This document shows, in pieces, positions 17,440 through 29,831 of a stretch of DNA of 64,000 nucleotides; within the stretch, counting starts at the first letter, position 1, and each line of letters opens with the position of its first letter. The translations under genes and the position numbers were made by a program. The DNA is taken from contig CAXIPT010000008.1 of NCBI GenBank assembly GCA_964030475.1, forward strand, positions 4,092,568 to 4,156,567. The letters are read 5' to 3'. Source of the stretch: Tethya wilhelma. Lineage: Eukaryota; Porifera; Demospongiae; Tethyida; Tethyidae. The notes under the pieces were generated by a model. It was not told the origin of the DNA, searched no databases, and saw only the letters and a list, made by a program, of their open reading frames with translations.

Positions 17440-17700
17440 ACACTGTAACATTTTCATTAAATGTAGACCAATGACTCACTCTCCAGATGCGTAGGTCATT
17501 TTCCCATTACTTTCCAATGGAATATTTGTGAGAACCCGTTCCACAACTTCACCAAAGTTACCGTGACAACAAGCATAGTGGACGAGAATGACATTGCCCC
17601 TAGCAATCATGCTGTAAATGATTCCCAGGGTGTAGGTAGAGAGAGACACCCCATCAGCATTGATGGGGGTCCTGAGAAACCGTGGAGAAGAGGAGGACAT
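16569..17700 (-). CDS. VAMP7-like longin protein apparently lacking the SNARE motif
   Basis: Five coding exons (17480-17700, 17327-17384, 17064-17113, 16891-16978 and 16569-16784) give about 210 residues with correct phase. Residues 27-120 form a longin domain close to VAMP7: IARGNVILVHYACCHGNF, HYICEDGVVYLCITDDDFER and NALPFAMNNEFSGELAKEM. After KEM the protein goes straight to LHVAQKCEWCKNNWKK, a transmembrane helix (MIILLVIGLFIIVSYIGG) and a 35-residue tail with several Cys. The roughly 50-residue R-SNARE core that VAMP7 carries between these points is absent. The 107 bp intron before the last exon is mostly a (GT)n tract, so a collapsed exon cannot be excluded. The N-terminus is about 25 residues longer than usual VAMP7. 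A non-coding 5' exon may lie near 17836-17897, because a strong donor there pairs with the acceptor at 17716. Confidence 0.8.
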
Positions 17701-17941
17701 CCTTTGAAGTAACCTGAAAGGAGGGAGAGAGAGAGAGATTTGGTTAAGTATTAGCTCTCAACCGTGACTATGTTAGAGATATTGTGACCACGAGGCTCCT
17801 AGTAATGTCTACTGTTCTAGATACCGAGGAACTTACCACAAGTCGTTGCAAATCTCTTGTACCAACACCAAAACACTGTCAGTTTGTGTTTGACTCCACC
17901 CCTATGTCGCCATGTGACCTTAAAGGTTAAAGTTCAACTAN

Positions 17942-18228
17942 AACAAACATATACCTGGGGTAAATCCACACACTCGTGCCAGGCACTTGACCCAATCGTT
18001 CATATCACTCTCACTGAAACACTCAAAGAAATAATCTCGAGTCTTTTCACCGCTCTTAACAGTGAGCTTGATGACGAAACCTTTGTTGGGAATTGGCAGA
18101 GGCGCTGTCATGTCCTCACAGTGCTTAAGATCGATGGTCTTGCGATAATCTGTTGGTTTCTTCTCGTGTGAGGAATAGTACTCCATGAGCCGAGAGGACC
18201 ACAGGACAAAGTACCGCTTGTGCCATTG

Positions 18229-18266
<38 letters not shown>

Positions 18267-19473
18267 TGTAATAATGACAAAATGGTCATTAAAATAATTC
18301 TTGAATCTTTTTCCTTCTCAGATATTTTCCTGGCTGAGATATCTCTTGCTACTAGTGGTCTTGAAATCACTCCCCATATCCTCTACTAAACCATTTTCAC
18401 CTTTGTATCTGACCACTATCAGGACATTCGACTTCCTCAATTAACCCATACCTTACACCTTACACTACACAGCACTCTCTGATTTTACCACACTTGGTTA
18501 CAGAGGGTTTCCTCCCATTTAACCTCTGAATTAATTTAATATACACAGAGATCCTTAAAGGGACAGCCACTAGCTTTTTCTTTGTACTGATGTAACCTAA
18601 TAGCTCGATTGTTGTGAGCTAGGCATTTCCCAGTGTATACAGAGTAGCATTATGGATTTTGGACAACAGTATCTCACTATTTGCACACACAGAAATCTTA
18701 GCAGTACTCAGTCGTATAATGAAACTGCAGTTTACCATACACAGATGTAAATGAAAAGTTTTACCGAAAACCCTCAATAGCCAGTTGAACACCCACTTAA
18801 TCTAATGGCATTGTGGCTTGTTTTACTGGACAAAGACATCAAGCAGCCTATAGTCGGCTGTTGGTTTCGGTACAAAAATTATACATTTTCAAAGAGAAGG
18901 AAAATCAACATTGAAAGTGGTTTCTAGAGATACACACAGAGATAGATGCAGTATATAGCCCGGAGTGTATTATCTATGGTGCAGCTAACCCTCTGTATAT
19001 ACATCAATGGAGAGTGTCACACATTGACTTAAATCAATTAGTGCTCATTATCTACTGTTTTCAGAGTGAGTGTTGGGTGGAAGTGGCCAAGAGTACTGTT
19101 TGCACACAATTCAAACCACTTCTCTTGGTTAACACAATATTAACACATTGAAAGCCTCAACAATAGTACCTATAGACCATATTGTTGGCACAGTATTAGC
19201 TTTATAAATACAGCCATACATTTATACAGGCAGCAATACCCCATTGGCACTGCCAATCAAGCAGCTAATATGTACTATGAGAGTAATAGTAGAATGATTG
19301 TCAAAGATACATATGGAACTTAGAGAGAATATTTAATAATAATACACACAAACTATGGAACACACAGGACACAACTGAACTTGGCCGAATTTCGTACTTA
19401 CTGCCATCAGCTTCTGCTGTGGAGGAGACTTGATTAGGTAGCCCTCTTTGATTATGCTACGATCACTTGACAT
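17942..19473 (-). CDS. GAB-like PH-domain adaptor, truncated at an N
   Basis: Two exons are visible: 19402-19473 (MSSDRSIIKEGYLIKSPPQQ) and 17955-18228, which begins QWHKRYFVLWSSRLMEYYSS and ends WVKCLARVCGFTPG. Together they make one complete PH domain with the GAB/DOS layout: GWL-type strand, KSPP, WHKRYFVLW, the C-terminal Trp of the last helix, and CGF. A GT donor follows at 17954, but an N at 17941 comes right after it and no proline-rich tail exon is found beyond. Reading straight through would stop just past the N. I infer that the 3' part is missing from the assembly. The divergent gene at 19842 is a paralogue with the same first-exon length of 72 nt. Confidence 0.8.
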
Positions 19474-19841
19474 TGTACCAGGAGCTCAATCAACTTGGAT
19501 GGTTTTCTGTGTCGAAAAACTTGCACTTTCTGCTGTGTATTTGGCTTGTTCGTTCATGAAAATGGGATACTTCCGTATTTGAGATACTCCCGTTATTCGG
19601 AAACGTCAAATGTAATTTGTGGGTGTGGTTTGACATGAAGGGATCCGAGCGCGCGCGCGCGGTCATGCATTTTATGTATCTCATGAATGATGATCAACCA
19701 GAGACTACCGTGTACGTTGGTGTAGCAGTGTTTAGGAGCAAGACTTGAGAAGCACGAGGCTTGTACTATTACTGAGTGGCAACTAAAGAAGACTAAGAGC
19801 TATAAACTTCAACTCTAAAGCCAGTAAATCGTACCGTACGG
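19474..19841. promoter_or_regulatory. Intergenic region between head-to-head GAB-like genes
   Basis: A 368 bp divergent spacer. It contains a short alternating GCGCGCGCGC run near 19649-19660 and a CpG-bearing segment unlike the AT-rich flanks. It is a candidate two-way promoter. Confidence 0.5.
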
Positions 19842-21326
19842 ATGGGTGGTGGCGAGATAGTCAAGAAAGGGTGGTTAGTGAAAAGCCCGCCATTGGAGGG
19901 AGGAGGTATCAAGGTAAAAGGATACCAGTCGTGAGTAGCTTTACGTTACCAATGGTTGGGGTCTGGGGATATGGACAGCTTTGCAAACGCCTGAGTGGTG
20001 CTACTTTAATCACCAATGTTTACCTTTTTCATTGAAACTGCCAGTAATACCACATCAAAAGGAATTTGAGAGATTTTGCAGTAATGGTGACAATGGGTTT
20101 TTGTTTATGTTGCTGTCTCTCAACAAAAATTAGCCACCACAAACGAGTGTATGTGTATTTAGTTCTCTTTAAATGCAAGTTTATTTGCTATGTATTCACA
20201 GTACATCTGTATTGTGGTATGTGTGTGTGTGTGTGTGGTGGTTTGTGCCCATTCCTGGTAAATGTCTGCATCCTTCCAAGCTTCTCAGCCTGTGGCTACC
20301 ATATGTGGACATGTGGGAGAAGAGAGGATGTTGTTTTTGGATGGCTGGTATAATTTTGTAAAGTAGATTTGGTTTTTGCCAACACTTGTATTATATATAG
20401 CACGTGTTGTGTCCATTACCATATATGGTACTCTCTTACCAATTGGCGTGTCCATTTGGTGCAAGGAAGTCAACGAACAAAGTAGGCCATAAAAATTTGT
20501 TCAAGATAATTATTCTTAATCCCATTCCAATACTTATACATTAAAAAAAAAAAGAGTAAAAAAAATTGTTTGAAAATTATACGGGCAAACTCACTCAAGA
20601 AAAAAAATCGACTTTGAGGCTTTAGGCAGTTTCCACTTAACATAGTAACACTATATATAGATGCTCATTCATTTGTGAGAGTGTCTTCATTGTGATGTGT
20701 TCACGATCCATGACAATAGACCTTGTCCATACTGGAATGTGAAAACAATTGAATTTATATACTCTCTACTCAAAAAAGGAATGAAAAAGATCAACCTACT
20801 TGCGTTGCTTACGTATGAATGGCAACGTTTTATGTCCTTGAATCAATGGAGTATGGAGTTTCACTCATGCGTGTTGTAGGCAGTGAGGCTTCCTGGAGCA
20901 TGTACGTACAAGTATAATTTGTAGGACATTGTAGTAAAGGAGGAATCTCTTCTGTTGTTTTTTCCTTCAATTGTCTTGTTGTGTGGTGTTGGGGAGATAG
21001 AACACGTCGCAACACGTGCTTTGGTAGCTTCTCTTTTTGAAGTTAATCGTGTCAGGTTGGTTCTTTCTGGGATAATTAATGGTTGGAAGTGAGGCAAGCA
21101 ATCATACACGCTTGGGTCTTCTTACGCCTACCTTAAACACACGTCAACAGATGTACATAGGGAGTAAACAAGGCACGGTACTATATCGAGATGCAGCAGC
21201 CAGTGTTAGTAGTATCGAGCTGTTTATCATTAATCAGTGTGCCAGGATCGTTATTGTACGAGATACTATTAGTTTCAAAAATAACAATGCTATATTGAAG
21301 ATCACACGAACACACGCACACACGCG

Positions 21327-21377
<51 letters not shown>

Positions 21378-21982
21378 ACAAACAGAAATGGAGGAAGCGT
21401 TTTTTCTGTCTTCGTACGAGCAAGGTGATGGAATATTACACCGGGGAGGATGGTGACCTCAAAGGGGTCGTGAACTTGGAGGATTGCAAGGCGGTTCACT
21501 CCGATCTTGAGCACAAGAAGTACAAGAACGTGTTTGACATTGAGACAAAGGACCGGACCTACTACCTGGTGGCTAAGTCCAGTGAAGACATGAAGAGCTG
21601 GGTGGATACGATCTGTAACGTGTGTGGATTCAATATACAAGTTTCCACTGGTAGGTTTGTATGTTTTCATTGAAATGTCTAGCTATACTTCAAGATATTG
21701 AGAACAAAAAAAGATGGCTATTATGTGCTCCTGAATGAGTTCAATGCAGCTCCAGAGGAGGTTCAACATGCGAATGTCAATTAGTGCATTCTAATCATGT
21801 GGCCACCATAGTTTGCTGCTGGATTTGGTCATGTGCACCTGCATGCTGAGTCAGCAGTAGCTTTGAATTGACACTCGTGTGTCGTACCTCCTCTGTAGCT
21901 CAGTGGAAAGTGTGATTGGCTGTGAATTTAAATAGCTCCTGGGACAGTTTTTTTCCCTCTGTTTTTTCTATGACTACACACA

Positions 21983-22072
<90 letters not shown>

Positions 22073-23707
22073 NCTCCCCCCTTCCTCCTCAAGACCGACC
22101 TCAAAGACTCTCCCATCCAATCTCTCCGGTCCAAATATCTCGGCCCCTACCTCAGCTGGGGGGATTCCCCTCAGTGAACGATTTAAACCCACCCAGAATG
22201 GAGGTGACCCTGAAAACCTCTACTCCTTGGCAACAGCCGTCGGCAACGACGTTCAGAGGCAACTGAGCGGAGGGGATAAAGACGTTCCCTCTGGTGTACC
22301 TCTCTCCGAAGCATTGGCACACAAGGGACTCATGGGGAACAGCTCCGTCTACTCCACCACACCGGGCTCCGGCGGTGTCGATCCTGCTGTGAATCGTACC
22401 GCAAGACTCCCCGAATCGAGCTACTTCTCCCCGCGACAGAAAGAAAGTCCGGGGGTCGTAGGAGATGGTGTCTACAGCCTCTACCAGTCCACTCCATCTC
22501 CGGGAGCACAGCCAAAGGCAAAACCGAGATCGGCAACTCTCATGCCATCGACTAGTGGTCACATTGATCCCATTCACCGGCCTCTAGGAGTGTCTTTTTC
22601 GGCTGGTCTTTCTCCCCAGTCCTCCAGTGCCGGCCCCACTGTCGGTAGTCTGAATACATCGAGAGTAGACCGAGCTACAGAGCTTGAGAATGGCTACATG
22701 AGACCGCGGCCGATTAACAGAGTGAAGGATTACGACTATCCTCCTTTTGGTACCCCCCGACCGGCGTTCACAAGTGATAGTACCTCGCCTAAGCAACATC
22801 GCTCGGCTCTTTTGAAGATGGATCCTTCCGATCCGTCGAGTAGCAACCCCGCGTACGTGAACATATCGAGAACCGAGCCTCCTCCACCTCCTATTGATCG
22901 CTCCAGTAAACCCATACCTCCCGCTATCGATCGCAGCAACAAACCACGATCTGCTGATGTGGTCGGTAGCCCATCGAGCAGTGATTCGAGCGATTCTCCC
23001 TTTGGTAGTCCATCGTCTAGAAACAGGCTGGGATCGGACATTATGATGGTCGGCGGACAGATTCACTCGAGTCGTAGTTTCGGCGAGAATGACCTTCCAA
23101 AGCCGTCGAAACGTACCACGCAATATACTCAAGTCCAATTTGATCCCAACTCGCAGCAGATGAGGATTCAAGAAGAAGAGAGAGGAGGAGGAGAAGACAT
23201 TACGTTTCGTCGTGGACCGGTTCCAGTTCCTCGCAAGAGGGTGAGCTATTCTGATGTTGATCTGAAAGCAACCTTGTCACTTGCTGACAAGAATCGGGTG
23301 TCTTTGGGAGAGGCAGAGGCCCAGCATCTCCAGGAGAGACCTTACGTGAATGTTGATCGCCAGGGGGTGCCTGATGATGACGCCGATCCTGATTATTACA
23401 CTCATATGAGGGTGAGTGGGTGGGGGTGGGGGTGGAGAGAGAGAGAGAGATTGCTTATGTATTTTTGTGATCTGTCTACTCTTACATTGTAGAATTTCTC
23501 ACTGGAAGATGCCGATAGACCAGAGTATCTTGAGGCTATTTATGCACTCACAGAAGAGCAACTGACAAGGTAAGTTAGTCAATGTCTGTGGTGCACTAGA
23601 AACATGGTTGTCATGAATCAGAGGAATGATCACCATGTTGTATAATAATTCTAGGTAGATTAATAATGAATTGTAGTCACATGATTTGAATGTATACGTA
23701 CTTGACA

Positions 23708-23769
<62 letters not shown>

Positions 23770-23789
23770 GTGACCCAGTTGAGACATAA
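19842..23789 (+). CDS. GAB-like docking adaptor (PH domain plus GRB2-binding tail)
   Basis: GAB proteins dock at receptor complexes and recruit GRB2, SHP2 and PI3K. Five exons give about 584 residues: 19842-19913, 21386-21654, 22094-23411, 23493-23569 and 23771-23789. The PH domain spans MGGGEIVKKGWLVKSPP, KWRKRFFCLRTSKVMEYY and SSEDMKSWVDTICNVCGFN. The long exon is a Ser/Pro-rich disordered tail with two adjacent PxxxRxxKP motifs, PPIDRSSKP and PAIDRSNKP, the atypical GRB2 C-SH3 ligand of GAB1/2. It also has tyrosines in YVNI and YVNV contexts (GRB2 SH2 type) and PEYLEAIY near the end. The donor at 21654, four bases after a competing GT, is chosen because it alone keeps phase with the next exon. 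An N at 22073 precedes that exon. Confidence 0.88.
21753..21895. mobile_element. MITE-like element in GAB-like gene intron 2
   Basis: Terminal inverted repeats of about 30 bp start CAGAGGAGGTTCAACATG and, on the other strand, CAGAGGAGGTACGACACACG. No ORF. An internal stretch (CATGTGCACCTGCATGCTGA) is close to one in the element at 37.6 kb, so the two are probably one family. Confidence 0.6.
21975..22073. repeat. (AC)n microsatellite ending in N
   Basis: About 48 AC units in the GAB-like gene intron 2, ending at the N at 22073 only 20 bp before the acceptor of the long tail exon. The true acceptor context may therefore be incomplete. Confidence 0.95.
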
Positions 23790-24536
23790 CCAGTATGAAT
23801 CGATATTTATATATTTCACAGCAAATCCATGGTTTTTGTTTCTCATCTTGTAATGTATAACATTACATATATTTTTATTTCAACTGCATACATGTACCAG
23901 GTGTGCATGTGCACATAAATTATTAACTTCATATTGAGTTTTACCACACACAAGATTATGTACATATATGTATGCTTTGTTAATATTAACTTATTGTCAC
24001 AAATGTATGACTAAAATAATAATTAATAATGATAATAATATAATTTTAATTTATGAACAATTTTTGTACAGGGATGGGCTGCAATAGTTAATTTACAAGT
24101 GATTGTGATTTAACAGCTAATCTACTAATAATAACTAAATTATAAAGAACAGTGTAATAATTATAACAACATTGTGGGCAGTTATGTCAGCAAAAACAGC
24201 TCTATAAGCTTTCATGATAATATTAATATCTTGGAGGAAAAACAAACAAAAAACTAACAAACCACTAGTGCAGAAAAGATATAAATAATAATGACAAGAG
24301 AATTGCGTGGAAGAATAGATTCATACAGAAATACAAAATACAAAAGCACACAAACTACATAATACATTATTAATTTTGAGACATACAATGTCATCGTATA
24401 CGTACACGTGCTAAAGTGGGTAGACTTGACTCTTAAATTAAGTATTGATTTGAGTTGCCATTCTGTTGTGAGAACTGATATGATGTTCAATTGTAGCTAG
24501 CTAGCTAGTGAGAGAGAGAGAAAGAGAGAGCCCAAG
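23790..24536. other. AT-rich convergent intergenic region
   Basis: It lies between the stops of the GAB-like and GLIS genes and probably holds their 3' UTRs. It has short repeats such as AATAATAAT and a GCTAGCTAGCTAG palindromic run near 24496. No gene is recognised. Confidence 0.7.
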
Positions 24537-27500
24537 CTAAGGATTTGGTGCCATGCACAAGTACTGTCCTCCTCCCATCGCCACGTCTTGTGACTGTACC
24601 ACGGGGATCACATGAGCTCCGTGGGGGAACATGAACGGGTGCATGACAGCCTGACCCCCGGAACTCATGACGGTCTGAAGAGAGTTTGTGACAAGAATTG
24701 GAGCTGGTTTGTTTGCACTGCTGCTGCTGATGGTGCTGCTCTGTTGCTGTCGTTGCTGTTGGGTGGATGGTGTGCTGCTGGTGACTGCTAATTGGGGATT
24801 AATGATAGGGGTAAAACACGGAATGGGGAGAGAAGATTGGGTAGCTGTTGTTACTATAGCAACCTTAGTAGGGGAAGTCCCCTTGGAATTGGCTGTTAAT
24901 GATGTCGGTAGCACTACATTATCCGATGGTGAAGAGACTTGCAACTGGACATAGTTCTGAGAGTCATTCTTTCCGTCATGCTTGTTCTGTGCCTGTGCTG
25001 ATGGTTGAAGCTGTTGTTGTTGGATTGCCATCATCTGTGCTTGTGCTGCTTGGGACTGATAAAGCTGCTGCTGAAGATGAGCTATTTGCAGTCTCAGCTG
25101 GGCCTCCACATTCTGCTGTTGGTTTGAACTTTGACCCTCTGTCAGTGGTTGCCTGGCACTCTCTTTGACTTCATTCCCAGTCTTCTTGTTCACTCTCTTC
25201 GTCTCTACTCTGTTTGGTCCACCTATAGGCACACTTTGAGTTGGTTGAGGGGATCCTGCTGGAACAGACGTGGTGTATAAGATATCTCCCCCTCCGTTGG
25301 TCGCAGTGACTCCACTTCCTGAACCGGCAAACACCATGATGAGAGGTTGGTGAGACGAAGCTGATGGACCGGTTGGGACCAACATCGGTTGGGGAGACTG
25401 TTGAACAAGATTGACTGGTTGTGGTTTTGAACTTTGACCTGTGGAGGACAGTTGGACCAACGGGACGGGAATGAGCTGAGCTTGTTGCTGGTGGTTGCCA
25501 AGAGCAACAATAGGTGTGCCCCCATTAATCAACTGACTGGGTGCAGAGGTCATTATGGTGGGAGGAGGGGAGTTGAGAGAATGAAGCAGTCTTGAATCAA
25601 TGGGCATTGCCGATCCAACAGGGCTGAGAGCTACAGTGGGGACAGGGGGATGTTGCTTGCCGATGATCACAGTCTTTGGCACGTGAGAGGAACTAGGTGG
25701 ACTGTAAGTCAATCCGCCTTTCCTCAGTGAAATGTCTCCACTCACCTTCACCAGAGCGCCACCTTGACTCGGGGCCTCCAGCTCTCGTCTCTCTTTCATC
25801 TTGTGAGTGTACTTGATGTGTTTCCTCATTGAGCTTGGGTCCGTGTAGCTCTTGCCACAACCCGGGTACTTGCAGGCGTAAGGTTTACGAGTGATGTGTG
25901 TCTTCATGTGTTTGGCACGATCACTTGTGTTGTTGAATTTCTTTGTGCAGCCATCGTAGTGACATTCGTATGGCTTCTCTCCCGTGTGCGTGCGGACGTG
26001 CAGTTTCAAATTTTCCAGTCGAGAAAACGACCGATTGCACGTCGGCACCTCACACCTGTATGGCTTCTCGCCCGTATGACAGCGAAGATGAGTGATAAGC
26101 TTGTAGCGAGCATCGAACGGCTTTTGATTTCTTGTGCAGTCTTTCCAGAGACAGATGTACTTGCTCATGGAGATGGTGTGCCCTCGATCAAGATGGGCCA
26201 CGAGTGCAGAGAGCGAGTTGAACTCACAGCCGCAGTTATCCCACAAACAGACGTGGAGTTTCCCTTCCTCCATTGTCTCGTCGTCCTGAGGAAGGGGCGT
26301 GGTCGTGAGCGTGGTCAGATTGGGTTGGAAGAGAATGCTACCTGACGCCATGCCCAGTTCGTTTCGATGATGGTCGAAAATGATGCCCTGTTGTTGAGTG
26401 AAGGAGTGCGAGGGACTGGTCAGCGTTGGGTGGATGATGGACGTGACTGTGACGGGAGAGAGGGTGCTGGAGGCACAGGAATCTGTGAAAGCCGCTATGG
26501 CCGTGGTGGGGATGCTCCCCTCATCTCCCCCTCCCCCTCCTTCCTTGGTTGGTCTTAAGATGGAAGAGTGGTGCAGCTTGGCAGCAGATGGAGTGTTTGG
26601 GCTGTGGTGCTCCGTGGTACCATCACTGGTCTGCTGTGGGGGGAGAAATGAAGATTCCATCAACATTAGTAAATACAGTCATTGATGGGTCCTCTGAACT
26701 GTAGTGGATTACAGTACCCAGCTTATAACAGTAGTGTGGGTCTCTATATAACTACACAAACATACAGCTAGGCAGCTATGTACTCGACGCAAATTTTTGA
26801 TGCAAATGCTATTTCATACGAATAATCGGTAGATGGAATATTATATTATATGGCATACTAAAGAGTATTAGTATTTATATATTATTGGGTAGTATTCAGC
26901 ATTGTAATGTATAGGGACATACTGATTGGAAAACAACCTCAATTCTTGGAATTGAGTCCAATCTAACACACGTGGATAGTCACAAATACGTACAGTATGT
27001 ACAGTGCATACTTACACACATAACGCTACAGTAATGTACACACAGACACAATGCTCAACAGTGATTGCCAGCAAAAGGGAAAAGAACATGTTGGAAACAT
27101 TTTTTCCCAATCAATCAAGACAGCAAGGCAGAGCATACATGGCACCACACTCCGCCATTGTAGTATAACAAATTACAACTCACAAACAAATAATCGCATT
27201 AGAAAACAACTCAACAAGGCTAATTCATTGCAGCAGACAGCCTACTCTTATCAACCAGTGCATCTTTGTGCCTGGCTGGGCCCAGGTACTCTCATTGGCT
27301 GTTGCAGCTCACCACAAACACAGATTACACTCTAAGGTAGCACCTGGTCAGACCATGGCTGGGTGGGGGTTCTGCTAACTTGATTACATTCATAAGGGCC
27401 CATTGTGAGTGGCATTTACTACACACACTGCATCAGGAAATAAGGAGGTAAACAAAAAAAAATTGCAATAGTTTAAAATTTTTTACCCAAGCATTATTAT

Positions 27501-28183
27501 GTAAGGTACTTGGGACTGGCTATACACTGCACTGGCAGACAAAAGGAAAATAATAGTATTATACACTGGAGTCTAATTTGAGAGAACTAATTTAGCAGCA
27601 CACACCTAACCAGTAGAGGTCTCTTAATTGTAGTAATCCTTGGGAATTTCAAGCACCATCTTGTAAATTTTGAATGAACTCACAGGTCAATGAAATTTCA
27701 TGCAATTAGAAGCCACACTGGTCTCATTGCTCCATCACACTAAGTCTCTAGACAGCCAGCCAGTGAAGAGACAAGTGCATGCACCAGGTGGCCCTCCAAA
27801 AAGACACAATGAAATTGGATTAGACCTCACTACAGTCTATCCCACTGTTGACAGAGAAGGGTGTTCTTGTGTACACTGGAGGGGCCTACCTAGCAGCGTG
27901 TGAGTTGTGGTTTATTCCTGTCTCTCTCCACACCTGCAACTAGGCACGAAAATATGTCCCAACCCTTTAGAGAGTATGTAAGTATTAAGTTCCTGTGTGT
28001 TCAATGCTGGTTGTTGTCTGAATGGGTGTATCTGAGCCTTTGTTGACATGGCCATGAATAGTGTTGAGTGGAAGATGAGAGAGATAGATTGGAAGGCCAA
28101 AAGAAAGGACAAAACAATTGTAAAACATTAACAAGGTGGAAGTTGTATGTTTAGAATATGTAGATAAGACATTGCCTGCACCT

Positions 28184-28238
<55 letters not shown>

Positions 28239-29781
28239 TTAACAAACCAAAAAAATGTTTGGCGAACAATCTGCGCGTGCATACGTCTCCGAGTGCATTT
28301 ATGCCTACCAAACGTCTGTATGGATGTGGTCAGCGCCATTACTGTTACGATGAGTACTTCTTCATGTACTTGTGCAGCGAAAGTGGTGTGTTGAGGATTC
28401 TTAACCCCCACACACAGCTACCTACCTACCCAGTTGCCTGCCCAGAAACTATGTGGCCTGTGTATGTATGTATGTAGCAGAGCATGGGCAGACAATAGTT
28501 GTTGGGTTTTAGTTAACCTCCCCTAATTGAATTAGACTAATTGTCCATCAATTCAGCATTAAGCTGATGGGACAAGTTGAGACAAATCTACCCTTTTAAC
28601 CAACACACACTTGCATGCGTACACACGGAGTCACACACACGCACGCACGCACGCACACACACATTCACTACCTGACTTTCATAAGGGTACTTCCAACAAT
28701 AAACTCTTAGCTATACATGCTATAGTATTCACAAGAGAAAGTTTTTAAAAGTTTCCATTACTTCACAACGAATGACGTATCAGAGAGAAAGAGAGCGAGA
28801 GCGCGAGAGTGAGTGAGAGAGAAAGAACAAACCAAGCTACCTCTGCACGCCCTAAGGAGTGGTCTCCATTAAGTTAAAATGGCTCTCCTGAATTCCACCT
28901 TGTCCAAGGACAATTTACAGCGACACTCTCCCACTACATAATGCGCACACACAGACACAAAGACACACACACACACACTAGGTGGTGGTCTAGTTTATTC
29001 CTCAGTAAGCCCACAACGGAAATTTCGGAACATATCAAAGTTACTTACCATGGGATGAAACAACATGAGCTTGATTGATATATGTACACTGTCTGTACAT
29101 ACATATGTAGCCAGTGCATATAGGCTGGTTATAACAATGCACAATTTGTAACATACGACATTATGTGCGAGTGTGTGTGTTCGGAAACATTTCGCTCGTG
29201 AATAATGCACAATTATAATGCATTTCGATATCTATGCACATTTTTATACCATTCGTTGCCAGTGGCAACCAATTAATAGCAAGTCTCCTGTCCCAGAGAG
29301 AAACTGGCCATGTTACCAGTAGCAACCGTAAATTTGTCCCACAGTGAAATGCCTAATGTCGCTAATAGCAATGAACTAATGGCTTTCTGCTCCATTGTCC
29401 CAACCTTACTAGCCTTGTTCCCAGGACTGTACTTCCTTGAAGTGGTCGAAATATGTCGAAGGAAATGACCGTATCAGAATGGTGTCTCGCTCGAGAGACA
29501 ATGGGTGATGGGGACCGAACAAGCCGAGCCAAGCTGAGCGAACAAAGTTAGAGGGGACGTGATGAATACATGGTAGGTGGTGAGAAAGAAGAGAGAGAGA
29601 GAGAGGAAGAACAGTTGTGTGTGTGTCTGTGTGGGGTTGGCAAAAATAATTGGAGTAGGTTGGCAGAAGAAAAGCCCCATACACATAATGCAATTAGCAC
29701 AATATACATACGACAAGGACAGACAAACAATAGACTAGATCATTCACAGACGCACAAACACAAATGTGTACACACTCACAT

Positions 29782-29831
<50 letters not shown>

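Noticed and set aside
17836..17955. Splicing of the PH gene into the VAMP7-like gene as a fusion
   Set aside because: The PH exon ends in phase 1. Every acceptor tried downstream gives an early stop or the wrong VAMP7 frame, and an N separates them.
21079..21456. ORF of 125 codons running into the PH exon
   Set aside because: It reads through an (AC)n tract in a different frame from the PH domain. The true exon starts after AG at 21385.
22584..23171. Minus-strand open frame of 195 codons
   Set aside because: Antisense to the GAB-like tail exon, Arg-rich with no recognisable domain and no splice support.
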